Shown: positions 17,538 to 25,949 of the stretch, piece by piece
How positions within the stretch are numbered: the first letter of the stretch is position 1
How the letters are laid out: every line of letters begins with the position of its first letter
NCBI GenBank assembly: GCA_001657325.1
Contig: LWRO01000004.1
Span: forward strand, 37,020 to 101,019
DNA: 64,000 bases
Reading direction: 5' to 3'
DNA from: Geitlerinema sp. BBD 1991-9
GTDB lineage: Bacteria > Cyanobacteriota > Cyanobacteriia > Cyanobacteriales > Geitlerinemataceae
Made by a program: the position numbers and the translations under genes
Notes under the pieces: generated by a model
Database searches by the model: none
The model's input: the letters and a program-made list of their open reading frames with translations, nothing else
Told to the model about the DNA's origin: nothing

Positions 17538-17557
17538 TTGATAGTAATGATTATCAA
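17538..17557. promoter_or_regulatory. Fur-box-like palindrome in a 420-bp divergent intergenic region
   Basis: TTGATAGTAATGATTATCAA: an inverted repeat TTGATA-N8-TATCAA with ATGATTATC, resembling the Fur consensus GATAATGATAATCATTATC. It lies 173 bp upstream of the stress-protein start and 229 bp upstream of the ferredoxin start. A TATGAT box at 17692-17697 is a possible ferredoxin -10 element. The rest of 17366-17785 holds no gene. Confidence 0.5.
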
Positions 17558-17785
17558 TTAATGGATGAGATTTCTTCGATCTCGTTAAGGGAATTGTTGC
17601 GGGAAAGCGAGCCATTATATCATCTCCATTCACCAGTTTTTACATTTGTAGAATTACCCAATCGTTTGATAGAAAAAAACGAATATTTTGCTATGATTCT
17701 TTAAGTACCCTTCTGCCTGCCAAGGTCAAATCTACAACCAGCGACAGTGGGGCAACGTTCAAACGTTTATAGCTTAGGTAATCAC

Positions 17786-17977
17786 ATGGCCAGAGAAGTC
17801 TACGTCGAGAAGGACGATTGTACGAGCTGCATGCAGTGTGCGAACAACCTGCCCGAAGTTTTTCAAATGGACGACGAAAACCTCGCTGAGGCTCACGATT
17901 CCGCTGGTGCGGACGAAGATGCGATTCAAGACGAGATCGATTCTTGCCCTGGAGTGTGCATTCACTGGAAAGAGTAA
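17786..17977 (+). CDS. Small single-cluster ferredoxin
   Basis: 63 aa from ATG 17786; the frame extends upstream, but the family start is MAREVYVEKDDCTSCMQCAN. Cysteines C12, C15, C18 and C54 (CPGVC) fit a single [4Fe-4S] or [3Fe-4S] cluster of the Fer4-like one-cluster type, and C58 is an additional cysteine. The acidic middle (DDENLAEAHDSAGADEDA) suits electron-transfer docking. The partner enzyme is not known. It is monocistronic, with a strong terminator at 18077; iron-dependent control through the Fur-like box is possible. Confidence 0.9.
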   Translation: MAREVYVEKDDCTSCMQCANNLPEVFQMDDENLAEAHDSAGADEDAIQDEIDSCPGVCIHWKE

Positions 17978-18076
17978 TCGACCAGTCATTTCAGGCAGTC
18001 GCTTTTCTGGAATCGTCTGTTGATTCAGCGAGCAGTGATTCGTATTTTCATATTTTGAGACAGATTTTATATCTGT

Positions 18077-18110
18077 AAAAACAGCACTTTCGATCGAAAG
18101 TGCTGTTTTT
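18077..18110. terminator. Bidirectional terminator between ferredoxin and sulP
   Basis: A 34-bp perfect palindrome: AAAAACAGCACTTTCGA and its exact complement ending in TTTTT. Both strands end in a T-run, so it can stop the ferredoxin transcript (+) and the sulP transcript (-). Confidence 0.92.
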
Positions 18111-18155
18111 AGATTGAAACGGAAGAGAGTCCGATTTCACGAGGAACGCATCGAT

Positions 18156-19634
18156 CTAATGACCGCTTAAATCTTGAAAGGCTTCCGGTTTATTATGAAT
18201 TGCGTGCCGCTCGAGTACAGTTGCACTGGCTTCGTTCAACCCGATTAACTTGACTTGAACGCCATTGCGACGGAAGCCGATGACCACCTTATCCACAGCC
18301 GCCACCGCCGATCGATCCCATAAATGAGCGTTCGAGAGATCGATCGCGGCGAGATCGAGTTCCTCCTTAAAATCAAACGCTTGGATAAACCGCTCTACTG
18401 ATACGAAGAAAATCTGTCCGGCGACGCTGTAAATTCGCTCTTTTCCGTCGGGACTCAAGACCGAGTCGATAAAGACCAAACGAGCAATTTGTTCCGAGAA
18501 AAAGATCGCACTCAAGGCTACGCCACTCAAAACCCCCCAAGCTAAGTTATGCGTCGCCACAGTCACCACAACTGTCGTGAGCATCGTCGCCGTTTCGCTA
18601 CGGGGGAGACGATGAACGTTGGAGATCGACGACCAATTGAACGTTCCGATCGACACCATAATCATCACCGCGACCAACGCCGCCATGGGAATTTGTTTGA
18701 CCCAATCCCCCATCACCAGCATGAAAAACAGCAACAATACGCCAGCGCTGAGGGTTGACAATCGCGTTCGTCCACCCGATTTAATATTGATGACTGACTG
18801 TCCGATCATGGCGCATCCGGCCATCCCACCGAAAAACCCGGTTACGATGTTGGCGATCCCTTGGCCTTTCGCTTCTTTATCTTTATCGCTCATCGTATCC
18901 GTCAGTTCGTCCACGACACTTGCTGTCAAGAACGATTCCAGCAAACCCACCATCGATAGCGGGAGTGCGTAGGGGAAAACGATTTTCAGCGTTTCTAAAT
19001 TGAGCGGAACTTGTGGTACGCCGAACGTTGGGAAGGTTGTCGGTAACGTTCCCATATCGCCGACAGTCGGCACGTCAACCCCCGAGAAAATTGCGATCGC
19101 CGTTAAAGAAACGATGGCCACCAGTGGCGAAGGAACGACTTTCGTAAAGCGCGGCAAAATATAGATAATTGCTAAACCGCCCAGAACCATTCCGTAGACG
19201 ACCCAAGAGACTTCTTCAAGTTGCGGCAGTTGAGCGTCGAAAATGAGAATGGCCAAGGCGTTGACGAAACCCACCATTACCGCTTTGGAAATAAAGCGCA
19301 TTTGACGGCCGAGTTTCAAAAATCCCCAAGTAATTTGGAGAATTCCCGTCACGATCGTGGTGGCTAACAGGTAATCGAGACCGTGGTCGCGAACGAGGGA
19401 CACCATGAGTAAAGCCATCGCACCCGTCGCGGCCGAAATCATTCCCGGCCGTCCGCCTAAAAAGGCAATGGTCAAGGCCATTGTAAAGGAGGCATACAAT
19501 CCGACTTGCGGATCGACCCCTGCAATAATTGAAAACGCAATTGCTTCGGGGATCAGCGCCAAAGCAACCACTGCACCGGCCAGAAGATCTGCCGATATGT
19601 TAGAAAACCAAGCTTTTCGGATCGAACTCGTCAT
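18156..19634 (-). CDS. SulP-family anion transporter with STAS domain
   Basis: 492 aa with 10-12 membrane helices. The N-terminal signature is [20 protein letters not shown] and ..[17 protein letters not shown]; the C-terminal STAS domain begins near residue 385 ([17 protein letters not shown]). Substrate may be sulfate, bicarbonate or another anion and cannot be told from sequence by eye. It resembles the short 'low-affinity sulfate' SulP group more than the longer BicA type. The ATG at 19634 has a good ribosome binding site (AGAGAGGGA). A terminator hairpin precedes it in the leader (see 19658-19687). Confidence 0.92.
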   Translation of the reverse strand: MTSSIRKAWFSNISADLLAGAVVALALIPEAIAFSIIAGVDPQVGLYASFTMALTIAFLGGRPGMISAATGAMALLMVSLVRDHGLDYLLATTIVTGILQITWGFLKLGRQMRFISKAVMVGFVNALAILIFDAQLPQLEEVSWVVYGMVLGGLAIIYILPRFTKVVPSPLVAIVSLTAIAIFSGVDVPTVGDMGTLPTTFPTFGVPQVPLNLETLKIVFPYALPLSMVGLLESFLTASVVDELTDTMSDKDKEAKGQGIANIVTGFFGGMAGCAMIGQSVINIKSGGRTRLSTLSAGVLLLFFMLVMGDWVKQIPMAALVAVMIMVSIGTFNWSSISNVHRLPRSETATMLTTVVVTVATHNLAWGVLSGVALSAIFFSEQIARLVFIDSVLSPDGKERIYSVAGQIFFVSVERFIQAFDFKEELDLAAIDLSNAHLWDRSAVAAVDKVVIGFRRNGVQVKLIGLNEASATVLERHAIHNKPEAFQDLSGH

Positions 19635-19657
19635 TCCCTCTCTCGATCGACTCCATC

Positions 19658-19687
19658 AAAAAACCCATCTTTGACAAAGATGGGTTT
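19658..19687 (-). terminator. Intrinsic-terminator hairpin in the sulP leader (possible attenuator)
   Basis: On the minus strand, AAACCCATCTTTG and CAAAGATGGGTTT form a 13-bp perfect stem with a 1-nt centre (effectively a 3-5-nt loop), followed by a T6 run. The T-run ends 24 nt before the sulP ATG. It either ends a transcript from the Uma2 pseudogene or works as a conditional terminator for sulP itself. Confidence 0.85.
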
Positions 19688-19703
19688 GTAACATTTTTTT
19701 ACA

Positions 19704-19730
19704 CTATATGACGACAAGGGGGGACTTGTC
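19704..19730 (-). promoter_or_regulatory. Putative sulP promoter with operator-like inverted repeat
   Basis: GACAAG (19713-19718) and CTTGTC (19725-19730) form an inverted repeat around a G6-type spacer. Next to it, on the minus strand, TATAGT (about 19704-19709) could be a -10 box. The arrangement would put the transcript start just before the terminator hairpin. This is inferred from motif spacing only. Confidence 0.35.
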
Positions 19731-19890
19731 ATGTTGCGACGAGTAATTTTACTCATTGTCCGAGATGGACGAATCGGAAAGCTGGCGAATAGAGTCGTGT
19801 TATCGGGATCGATCGATTGAATTGGATTGAATTGAATGGTCTCGATTTTTTTAGAAGTCCGTTCGCGTTCCCGGTCAAGCCAGACTCGCA

Positions 19891-20457
19891 TCACACATTG
19901 AAAATGTCTCGAACTGTGAGATCGATCTGCGAGAAAATTTGGGATGCGATCGAATCCTCTTTTTCAAACACCGTTTCTCGATATTTTCCCTTAACAAGCT
20001 TCACAATAGAGATCGACTCCGAAAACAGCTTGACAATCCAATATTCGGAAATTCCAAGTGCTTCGTATTCGGCTCTTTTTTGACGATAATCGCGATCGAT
20101 CTGTTCTTCTCCCGAACTCACCACTTCCACCACCAGCAGCGGTGCAGAAGTTAAAACTGCCGATTTTCCCCGAATTTCCTGGCATTGTTGCTGAGTAAAC
20201 ACCACCACGTCGGGGAGACGACAGCGATCGATTGACGTCCGAACTCCCGTTCCACTCGATCGAACCACCCAATCGACCTGAAGTGTTTGAATTTACCGAT
20301 AAAAACAAACGAATAAAAACGCGATAATCGCTTCGTGAAGATCGGAGGCAGGAGGCATAATTTCTAAATGTCCCGCCACTAATTCAGACGATCGATCGGT
20401 GTCATCGTCATAACTCAAATATTCCTCAAATGTTAGACGAATAGGAGTTCTAATCAT
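19891..20457 (-). pseudogene. Uma2-family (DUF820) PD-(D/E)XK protein with an internal stop codon
   Basis: From ATG 20457 (MIRTPIRLTFEEYLSYDDDT) the frame is continuous to 19891 (188 codons plus stop) except for one TAA at codon 55 (20293-20295). It falls inside FLFVCFYR-stop-IQTLQVDWVVRSSGTGVR. The nuclease-like core downstream is intact (CRLPDVVVF, PLLVVEVVSS, DYRQKRAEYEALGISEYWIV). A GTG at 20268 could restart a shortened protein of 125 aa. Uma2 genes are abundant and often decayed in cyanobacteria; their role is unclear. Confidence 0.85.
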
Positions 20458-20525
20458 TTCAGATCCCTTTTCCAGAATCGTATTTAGAAGCCTGTCTCAA
20501 AGTATTTGAAAACCGAGAATCAGCC

Positions 20526-22442
20526 TTACTTGCCAACCCCCACTGCTTCTTTCCGATAGCGCGTTTCCAAATAAATCAGCAGTGCGTTCACATCCGCTGG
20601 ATTCACTCCACCAATCCGCGAGGCTTGTCCGATCGTCAGCGGACGAACTTTCGTCAACTTCTCCCGCGACTCCTTCGAGAGCGTATCGATCGCGTTGTAA
20701 TCTAAATCCTGCGGAAGTGGACGGTTCGCCTCCCGTGTAATTCGATCGATTTGATTTTGTTGGCGTTGCAGATATCCCGAATACTTAATATCGATTTCCG
20801 CGCCTTCGAGTTCCACTAGCGTGAGATCGGGATTTCCCAAACCGAATCGCTCGAGATCCACATAATGGAACTTCGGACGGCGCAACAACTCCGCCAGCGT
20901 CGCCGAACCCTTGATTCCCTGCTGGGTGGCTTCGATAATACGCTGTCCGACTTCGTCGTGTTGCTTGACGCGGGTTGCGTGCAACCGTTCCTTTTCCGCC
21001 GCGATGTTAGCTTGCTTGCGTTGGAACAGTTCCCAACGTCGATCGTCGATGAGGCCGATTTCTCGTCCCAACGGCGTTAACCGTCGATCGGCGTTGTCCG
21101 ATCGCAACACCAACCGATACTCCGAGCGCGAAGTCAACATCCGATACGGTTCCCGCAACTCCTTCGTACAGAGATCGTCGATTAACGTTCCGATGTAACT
21201 TTCCTCGCGGGGGAACACCAGCATTTCCCAACCCCGAACGAATCGCGCCGCGTTAATTCCCGCCACAATTCCCTGCGCCGCTGCTTCCTCGTATCCCGTG
21301 GTTCCGTTAATCTGTCCCGCACAAAACAGACCCTCGACTTTCTTCGTCATTAGTGTGGGAAAACACTGTGTCGCCGGAAGATAATCGTATTCCACCGCAT
21401 ACGCCGGACGCAGCATGATGCAGTTTTCCAAACCCGGAAGCGTCCGCAACATCCGCAATTGTAGGTTTTCCGGCAATCCCGTCGAAAACCCTTGAATGTA
21501 GAGTTCGGGAAAATCTCGACCTTCCGGTTCGATGAAAATTTGGTGACTCGGCTTGTCAGCGAAGCGAACGATTTTATCCTCGATACTCGGACAGTAGCGA
21601 GGGCCCTTCGCATCCACCCAACCGCCGTAAACGGGGGATAGGTGCAAGTTGTCCTGAATGATTTTGTGGGTTTCTGCCGTGGTTCGTGTCAGGTAACAGT
21701 TCATCTGTTCCCGTTCCACCCAAGCTTCGGGATCGAAACTGAACCAGCGCACCTCCTCGTCAGGGGGTTGCGGTTCCATCTGGCTGTAATCCACAGAACG
21801 CTTGTCTACTCGTGCAGGGGTTCCCGTTTTCAGTCGATCGACCTCAAATCCCATCCGTTGTAAGGTTTCCGTCAGTCCCACAGCGGCAAATTCTCCCGCG
21901 CGTCCTGCTGGCATGGATTTATTCCCCACCCAAATCACGCCGCCAAGGAAGGTTCCCGTTGTGAGGATGACCGTTTTGCACTTAAACGCAACGCCGAAGT
22001 AGGTTTGAACGCCGATAATTTCGTCGTTTTTGCCCAACACGATATCCGTCACCATGCCTTCGCGCACTGCCAGGTTTTCCTGATTTTCCACGATGCGCCG
22101 CATGATGGCTGCGTACTCCCGCTTGTCCGTCTGCGCCCGTAACGCCCAAACGGCCGGCCCTCGCGAGGCGTTGAGGACGCGCTTTTGCAGATAGGTTCGA
22201 TCGGCCATTTTGCCGATTTCGCCACCGAGGGCATCGACTTCGTGGACGAGCTGCGACTTTGCGGGTGCGCCGACTGCGGGATTGCAGGGTTGCCACGCAA
22301 TTTTATCGAGGTTCAGCGTCAGCAGTAGAGTTCGGCAACCCAATCGCGCGGTGGCGAGGGCAGCGTCGCATCCGGCGTGTCCTGCCCCCACGACGACCAC
22401 ATCAAATTCGTCTTGGAATTCTATGGGGGTGTTGACGGTCAT
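20526..22442 (-). CDS. mnmG: tRNA uridine-5-carboxymethylaminomethyl modification enzyme, FAD subunit
   Basis: 638 aa, full length for MnmG/GidA. The FAD-binding Rossmann motif [21 protein letters not shown] sits at the N-terminus. [20 protein letters not shown] and the redox region [35 protein letters not shown] follow. The C-terminal helical domain that binds MnmE ends in [18 protein letters not shown]. With MnmE it modifies the wobble uridine of certain tRNAs. It is monocistronic as far as visible; mnmE is not in the window. Confidence 0.97.
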   Translation of the reverse strand: MTVNTPIEFQDEFDVVVVGAGHAGCDAALATARLGCRTLLLTLNLDKIAWQPCNPAVGAPAKSQLVHEVDALGGEIGKMADRTYLQKRVLNASRGPAVWALRAQTDKREYAAIMRRIVENQENLAVREGMVTDIVLGKNDEIIGVQTYFGVAFKCKTVILTTGTFLGGVIWVGNKSMPAGRAGEFAAVGLTETLQRMGFEVDRLKTGTPARVDKRSVDYSQMEPQPPDEEVRWFSFDPEAWVEREQMNCYLTRTTAETHKIIQDNLHLSPVYGGWVDAKGPRYCPSIEDKIVRFADKPSHQIFIEPEGRDFPELYIQGFSTGLPENLQLRMLRTLPGLENCIMLRPAYAVEYDYLPATQCFPTLMTKKVEGLFCAGQINGTTGYEEAAAQGIVAGINAARFVRGWEMLVFPREESYIGTLIDDLCTKELREPYRMLTSRSEYRLVLRSDNADRRLTPLGREIGLIDDRRWELFQRKQANIAAEKERLHATRVKQHDEVGQRIIEATQQGIKGSATLAELLRRPKFHYVDLERFGLGNPDLTLVELEGAEIDIKYSGYLQRQQNQIDRITREANRPLPQDLDYNAIDTLSKESREKLTKVRPLTIGQASRIGGVNPADVNALLIYLETRYRKEAVGVGK

Positions 22443-23062
22443 GGCGTTTGTGTTGGGTTGGCAAGGGGTCAGTCTTCTATTTTAGTAAATTTGTTAAGCT
22501 TGATGCGAGAACCTTGGCGTTTCGGATACGATAGCAATACGGAAAATTGAACTCAGTTTTGAGACGTTTTGAGACGATTTCGCTCGAATTGATGGGAGAT
22601 ACAAGTCCGATGACGGAATTCTCCTCGAACAATTTCGCTTGTATCGATCGATCCCGAAGTTTTAAGAATATTTTCTTGTCAGACGCTCGAAACTTTTCGT
22701 CAAACCCTAACGCAAAACCCGAAAAAATCAATAGCTTCGATGGGAATTCGTCACTCGAGATATGACCTTTCGACGATCGCCCATCCGAGATGAAGGATTG
22801 CTAACAGGACTTGCTTTTCGAGAAATCGTTTGAAACGATCGACCCCAGCAAGCCATCTCGATCGACACCACACAACGACCGCACATCTGCGCGAACGAGC
22901 CAAAAAACTCATCTCCAAAGCAAAAATTGTCGATTTTGATAGTTGGCGATCTCTATCCTGAAGCGCGTGTGCAATCCTGCTGACAGCAGTGTCTCGTCTA
23001 CACCTTATATATATGTCACCGTTTTGGAGGGGGAGATAAGGTGGGATCGATCCTCGTCTCCC
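22443..23062. other. Intergenic region, 620 bp
   Basis: No convincing gene. A frame at 22477-22731 (minus) has no family-like content or ribosome binding site and is taken as chance. The palindromic TATATATA near 23010 is the only notable word. No repeat element or RNA structure is recognised. Confidence 0.4.
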
Positions 23063-23731
23063 TCATTCCGCAGTATCGACAAGCAACATTTCTAAAAACG
23101 CACTCGTCACGCGATAATCGTCGTCTTTCTTCAAATATGCCAGAGCTGCTTGGGCTTGGGGCTGTTGGAAGTGTCGCAACGCCAGAACAACGCGACTGCG
23201 AACGCGCCAGTTTTCATCGCTGACAAAGGGAAGTAACTGCTCGAGAGCATCGTCCTGTTTCGGCGTGTTCGCTAAGGTTCCTAGGATCTCGATGGCCATG
23301 AAGCGCACAACTGTATCAGCATCTTTGAGTGCGACTTGACACAAATCGTAAAGGGCCTCGGGGTCGAACAGTTCGATCGCGACGGCTAGGATACTCTGAC
23401 GAAGCAACCAGTGACCGTCTTCGCGAAACAGATGGCGCAGATAAGGGATCGCCCGATCTCCATATAGCGACATAGAACTCGCCGCTTCAGCACGAACGTT
23501 ATAGTCGGGGTCGTCCAGCATTTTGACCAAAGCATCGAACGCTAGGTCGTTTTGTTTTCGCCCGAGTCCCATGGCAACGAACGATCGAACTAATAGTTCG
23601 GGATCTTCGATCCGGCTTTTCAGCAACGGAACGGCGACCTCTGCGTCGTACTCGCGTAAGGCAGTTACAGCTCGCATCCGCTGCTGAGGGTCTTGACTGT
23701 TGAGAGAAATTTCGATCTGTTGAATGTCCAT
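23063..23731 (-). CDS. HEAT-repeat (PBS-lyase-type repeat) protein
   Basis: 222 aa from ATG 23731 (MDIQQIEISLNSQDPQQRMR), chosen because GAGG lies 8 nt upstream; the frame is open to 23794. It has about five to six short HEAT repeats (for example DDPDYNVRAEAASSMSLYGDRAIPYL). Repeats of this kind occur in phycobilin lyases (CpcE/F) and in NblB, which has about this length. It lacks anything I could use to prefer one of them. It could act in phycobilisome assembly or turnover, or be a general scaffold. Confidence 0.85.
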   Translation of the reverse strand: MDIQQIEISLNSQDPQQRMRAVTALREYDAEVAVPLLKSRIEDPELLVRSFVAMGLGRKQNDLAFDALVKMLDDPDYNVRAEAASSMSLYGDRAIPYLRHLFREDGHWLLRQSILAVAIELFDPEALYDLCQVALKDADTVVRFMAIEILGTLANTPKQDDALEQLLPFVSDENWRVRSRVVLALRHFQQPQAQAALAYLKKDDDYRVTSAFLEMLLVDTAE

Positions 23732-23894
23732 GCCCGCATCCTCGATCGCTCTTGTCAATTTTAGTTTACATAAATTTACAAAATGTAACAACAATCGAAG
23801 CGGCGGACAACTGAACTCGCGTAATATCCCCTAAAACAAAAGATGCGCCAAGCGGCGCAGGAAAGAGATAATTGCAGTTAGCACTCGATCGAGC

Positions 23895-24026
23895 CTAGTC
23901 TTCGTGTTCTTCAAACGGATCGATGAGATCTTTAGACGGCGGACCGAAAGACATATACACCCCAAGCGCCGTGATCGCGAGGAGAAGCGCCGCAATCGAA
24001 ATGCTAAGAACTGTTGCAGGTTCCAT
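23895..24026 (-). CDS. psbN: Photosystem II assembly protein PsbN
   Basis: 43 aa: [20 protein letters not shown]... ending [17 protein letters not shown], the hallmark PsbN tail. It has one membrane helix at the N-terminus. PsbN is a thylakoid protein needed for photosystem II assembly and repair rather than a stable subunit. It is transcribed divergently from psbH with an 86-bp shared promoter region, the arrangement conserved in cyanobacteria and chloroplasts. Confidence 0.95.
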   Translation of the reverse strand: MEPATVLSISIAALLLAITALGVYMSFGPPSKDLIDPFEEHED

Positions 24027-24112
24027 ACACGAATTAAAAAATGATAGCTCTTCCCCTATAATATTACGAAAACTTAAAATTCTCTCAGATACAACTCACC
24101 CCTGGTTAACTC

Positions 24113-24316
24113 ATGGCACAGAAGACTCGTTTAGGCAATATCCTCAGACCCTTAAATTCCGAATACGGGAAAGTCGTTCCGGGCTGGGGAACCACGCCTC
24201 TGATGGGGACGTTCATGCTTCTCTTTTTCGTCTTCCTACTCGTCATCCTGCAAATTTACAACTCCTCACTCCTCATTGAAGGCGTTGATGTAGACTGGGC
24301 GAACTTGACGCGCTAA
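24113..24316 (+). CDS. psbH: Photosystem II reaction center protein H
   Basis: 67 aa: an N-terminal stromal part ([20 protein letters not shown]), then the single membrane helix [20 protein letters not shown] and a lumenal tail [18 protein letters not shown]. It is a core photosystem II subunit near the QB site and CP47. psbB is not adjacent. A terminator at 24361 separates it from tatA. Confidence 0.97.
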   Translation: MAQKTRLGNILRPLNSEYGKVVPGWGTTPLMGTFMLLFFVFLLVILQIYNSSLLIEGVDVDWANLTR

Positions 24317-24360
24317 CGAGCTGGTTCAGTTTGGGCGAGTGTCTTTCGCTTCCAACAGAG

Positions 24361-24383
24361 TCCCGGTTCGGCCGGGATTTTTT
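24361..24383 (+). terminator. Intrinsic terminator of psbH
   Basis: TCCCGG-TTCGG-CCGGGA followed directly by TTTTTT. Confidence 0.9.
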
Positions 24384-24454
24384 GTCGGTACAATATAACG
24401 ACATTGGGGACGCTCCCCGCAACGCTGCTCTTCCACATTGCAGGAGACAAAATC

Positions 24455-24706
24455 ATGAATATTTTTGGGATTGGCTTACCCGAGGCGATCGTCATTCTGG
24501 TTATTGCTTTGCTGATCTTCGGACCGAAAAAGCTCCCAGATATTGGAAAGAGCCTGGGGCAAGCCATCCGCAGCTTCAAAGATGCCTCGCAAGAGTTTGA
24601 AAACGAGTTGAAGCGAGAAACTCAGCAACTCAACGCGCAAAAGTCGCAAGAGGTGAACAGCCAAGCGTCTGCTGCGACTTCTTCTGAAGAAACCTCGAAA
24701 TCGTAA
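24455..24706 (+). CDS. tatA: Sec-independent (Tat) translocase subunit TatA/E
   Basis: 83 aa from ATG 24455, with AGGAGA 8 nt upstream. MNIFGIGLPEAIVILVIALL forms the membrane segment; IFGPKKLPDIGKSLGQAIRS is the conserved hinge and amphipathic helix. A charged, Gln/Ser-rich tail follows. It forms the pore for folded twin-arginine cargo in the thylakoid and plasma membranes. pth starts 13 nt downstream and may be co-transcribed. Confidence 0.95.
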   Translation: MNIFGIGLPEAIVILVIALLIFGPKKLPDIGKSLGQAIRSFKDASQEFENELKRETQQLNAQKSQEVNSQASAATSSEETSKS

Positions 24707-24719
24707 TCGTTCAATCCCA

Positions 24720-25346
24720 ATGACCTCGAGTTCTGCACCCGCTAAACTCTTAATCCCTCAACTCGTCGTCGGATTGGGAAACCCCGAGCCGAAGTACGAT
24801 CGAACTCGCCATAACATTGGATTTGCGGCTATCGACGCACTGGCTCGATCGTGGCAGATTCCCCTAAGCGAACAGCGTAAATTTAAAGGGGAGTTCGGTG
24901 AAGGAACCGCAACTGGCCAAAAAATCCGCCTGCTCAAACCGCTCACCTATATGAATCGATCGGGTGAGTCGATTCACGCTGTTGTCAATTGGTACAAACT
25001 GACTCCCGAATCTGTCCTTGTGGTTTACGACGATATGGACTTACCCGTGGGACGCATTCGACTGCGCTTGACTGGATCGGCTGGGGGACATAACGGTATG
25101 AAATCCACGATCTCCCATTTGGGAACCCAAAAGTTTCCTCGCTTGCGAGTTGGGATCGGACGGCCGAACTTGGTGGGAAACAATTCAGTGTCCCACGTTC
25201 TCGGTAAATTCTCCCCCCAAGAAAACGAGATCGTTTCCGATGTGTTGTATCTCGTTCGAGACGCGATCGAAACTAGCTTGAAAGAAGGTGTAGAGAAAGC
25301 CATGAGTCTCTACAACAACCGCAACGTCGCACCTGAAAACGGTTGA
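24720..25346 (+). CDS. pth: Peptidyl-tRNA hydrolase
   Basis: 208 aa. The catalytic set is visible: Asn in VVGLGNPEPKYDRTRHNIGF, the catalytic His in RHNIGF and Asp in VYDDMDLPVGRIRLR; GSAGGHNGMKSTISHLGTQ is the tRNA-contact loop. The enzyme recycles peptidyl-tRNA released from stalled ribosomes. Its stop codon overlaps the start of the DUF3146 gene. Confidence 0.97.
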   Translation: MTSSSAPAKLLIPQLVVGLGNPEPKYDRTRHNIGFAAIDALARSWQIPLSEQRKFKGEFGEGTATGQKIRLLKPLTYMNRSGESIHAVVNWYKLTPESVLVVYDDMDLPVGRIRLRLTGSAGGHNGMKSTISHLGTQKFPRLRVGIGRPNLVGNNSVSHVLGKFSPQENEIVSDVLYLVRDAIETSLKEGVEKAMSLYNNRNVAPENG

Positions 25347-25606
25347 GTTCTCAACGTTTACCTAAAACCACCGCTTACGTTCGCGTGACAGACTGCTCTT
25401 GGCATCGCGGCCGGTTGGTCGGCGAAGTGACAGCAGGAACGTTCGCGTGGCAGTTTGAATGGCAGTTTCGCCGATCTCGCCTGATTGTCGAACCTTCTCG
25501 CGGACGCGCCCTCATTCAAGAACCCCTCGGACGGTTTTTAGAACAGCAGGATTACCAACTCGAACCGGGGAGCGATTACTCCTTCACGATCCGAGCTGAT
25601 ATTTAA
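25343..25606 (+). CDS. DUF3146-type small cyanobacterial protein
   Basis: 87 aa starting at TTG 25343, overlapping the pth stop (TTGA), so it is translationally coupled. WQFEWQFRRSRLIVEPSRGR and LGRFLEQQDYQLEPGSDYSF are characteristic of this cyanobacterium-restricted family. Soluble, beta-rich; function unknown. A bidirectional terminator follows. Confidence 0.78.
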   Translation: MSSQRLPKTTAYVRVTDCSWHRGRLVGEVTAGTFAWQFEWQFRRSRLIVEPSRGRALIQEPLGRFLEQQDYQLEPGSDYSFTIRADI

Positions 25607-25620
25607 CCCGATTTACAACA

Positions 25621-25657
25621 GACAAAACCCGACTTTTCAATAAAGTCGGGTTTTGTC
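25621..25657. terminator. Strong bidirectional terminator
   Basis: A 16-bp perfect stem GACAAAACCCGACTTT / AAAGTCGGGTTTTGTC with a 5-nt loop. It ends the tatA-pth-DUF3146 run. Confidence 0.9.
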
Positions 25658-25712
25658 GATCGAGTTGCTCGTTAAATTGTCAAATTTTGATGACATTAAG
25701 GATGGCGTCTCA

Positions 25713-25746
25713 GATCGTTATGTCAAGAAAAATTGACATAACGATC
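25713..25746. repeat. Perfect 14-bp inverted repeat, 6-nt loop, without T-run
   Basis: GATCGTTATGTCAA (25713-25726) and TTGACATAACGATC (25733-25746), loop GAAAAA. It lies 204 bp before the DUF4912 start and 56 bp after the terminator. The surrounding 25607-25949 holds no gene. It could be an operator, an RNA hairpin in the DUF4912 leader, or a small repeat. Confidence 0.7.
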
Positions 25747-25949
25747 CCTGCAAAACCTATAACTTCGTCAAAGTCCCTCAAATCAATTGTTTCCGCCCCT
25801 TGTATCTTGGAGCAACTTTTTGCAAGATATACCTAGCCGGACGATCCCGGCGATCCCAAAGTCATTACAAACTTTCGGCATCTCTCGAAACCTCCGTTCG
25901 TTTGTCAAGATTTCTTGACGCTATCGTTCGAGATAGACCCCAAAGCACT

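Noticed and set aside
22477..22731. 84-codon ORF on the minus strand upstream of mnmG
   Set aside because: No ribosome binding site, no family-like motif, and composition like non-coding DNA.
25800..25949. 50-codon upstream extension of the DUF4912 gene
   Set aside because: It starts at TTG and the added residues (Arg/Ser-rich) lack family similarity; ATG 25950 gives the expected start.
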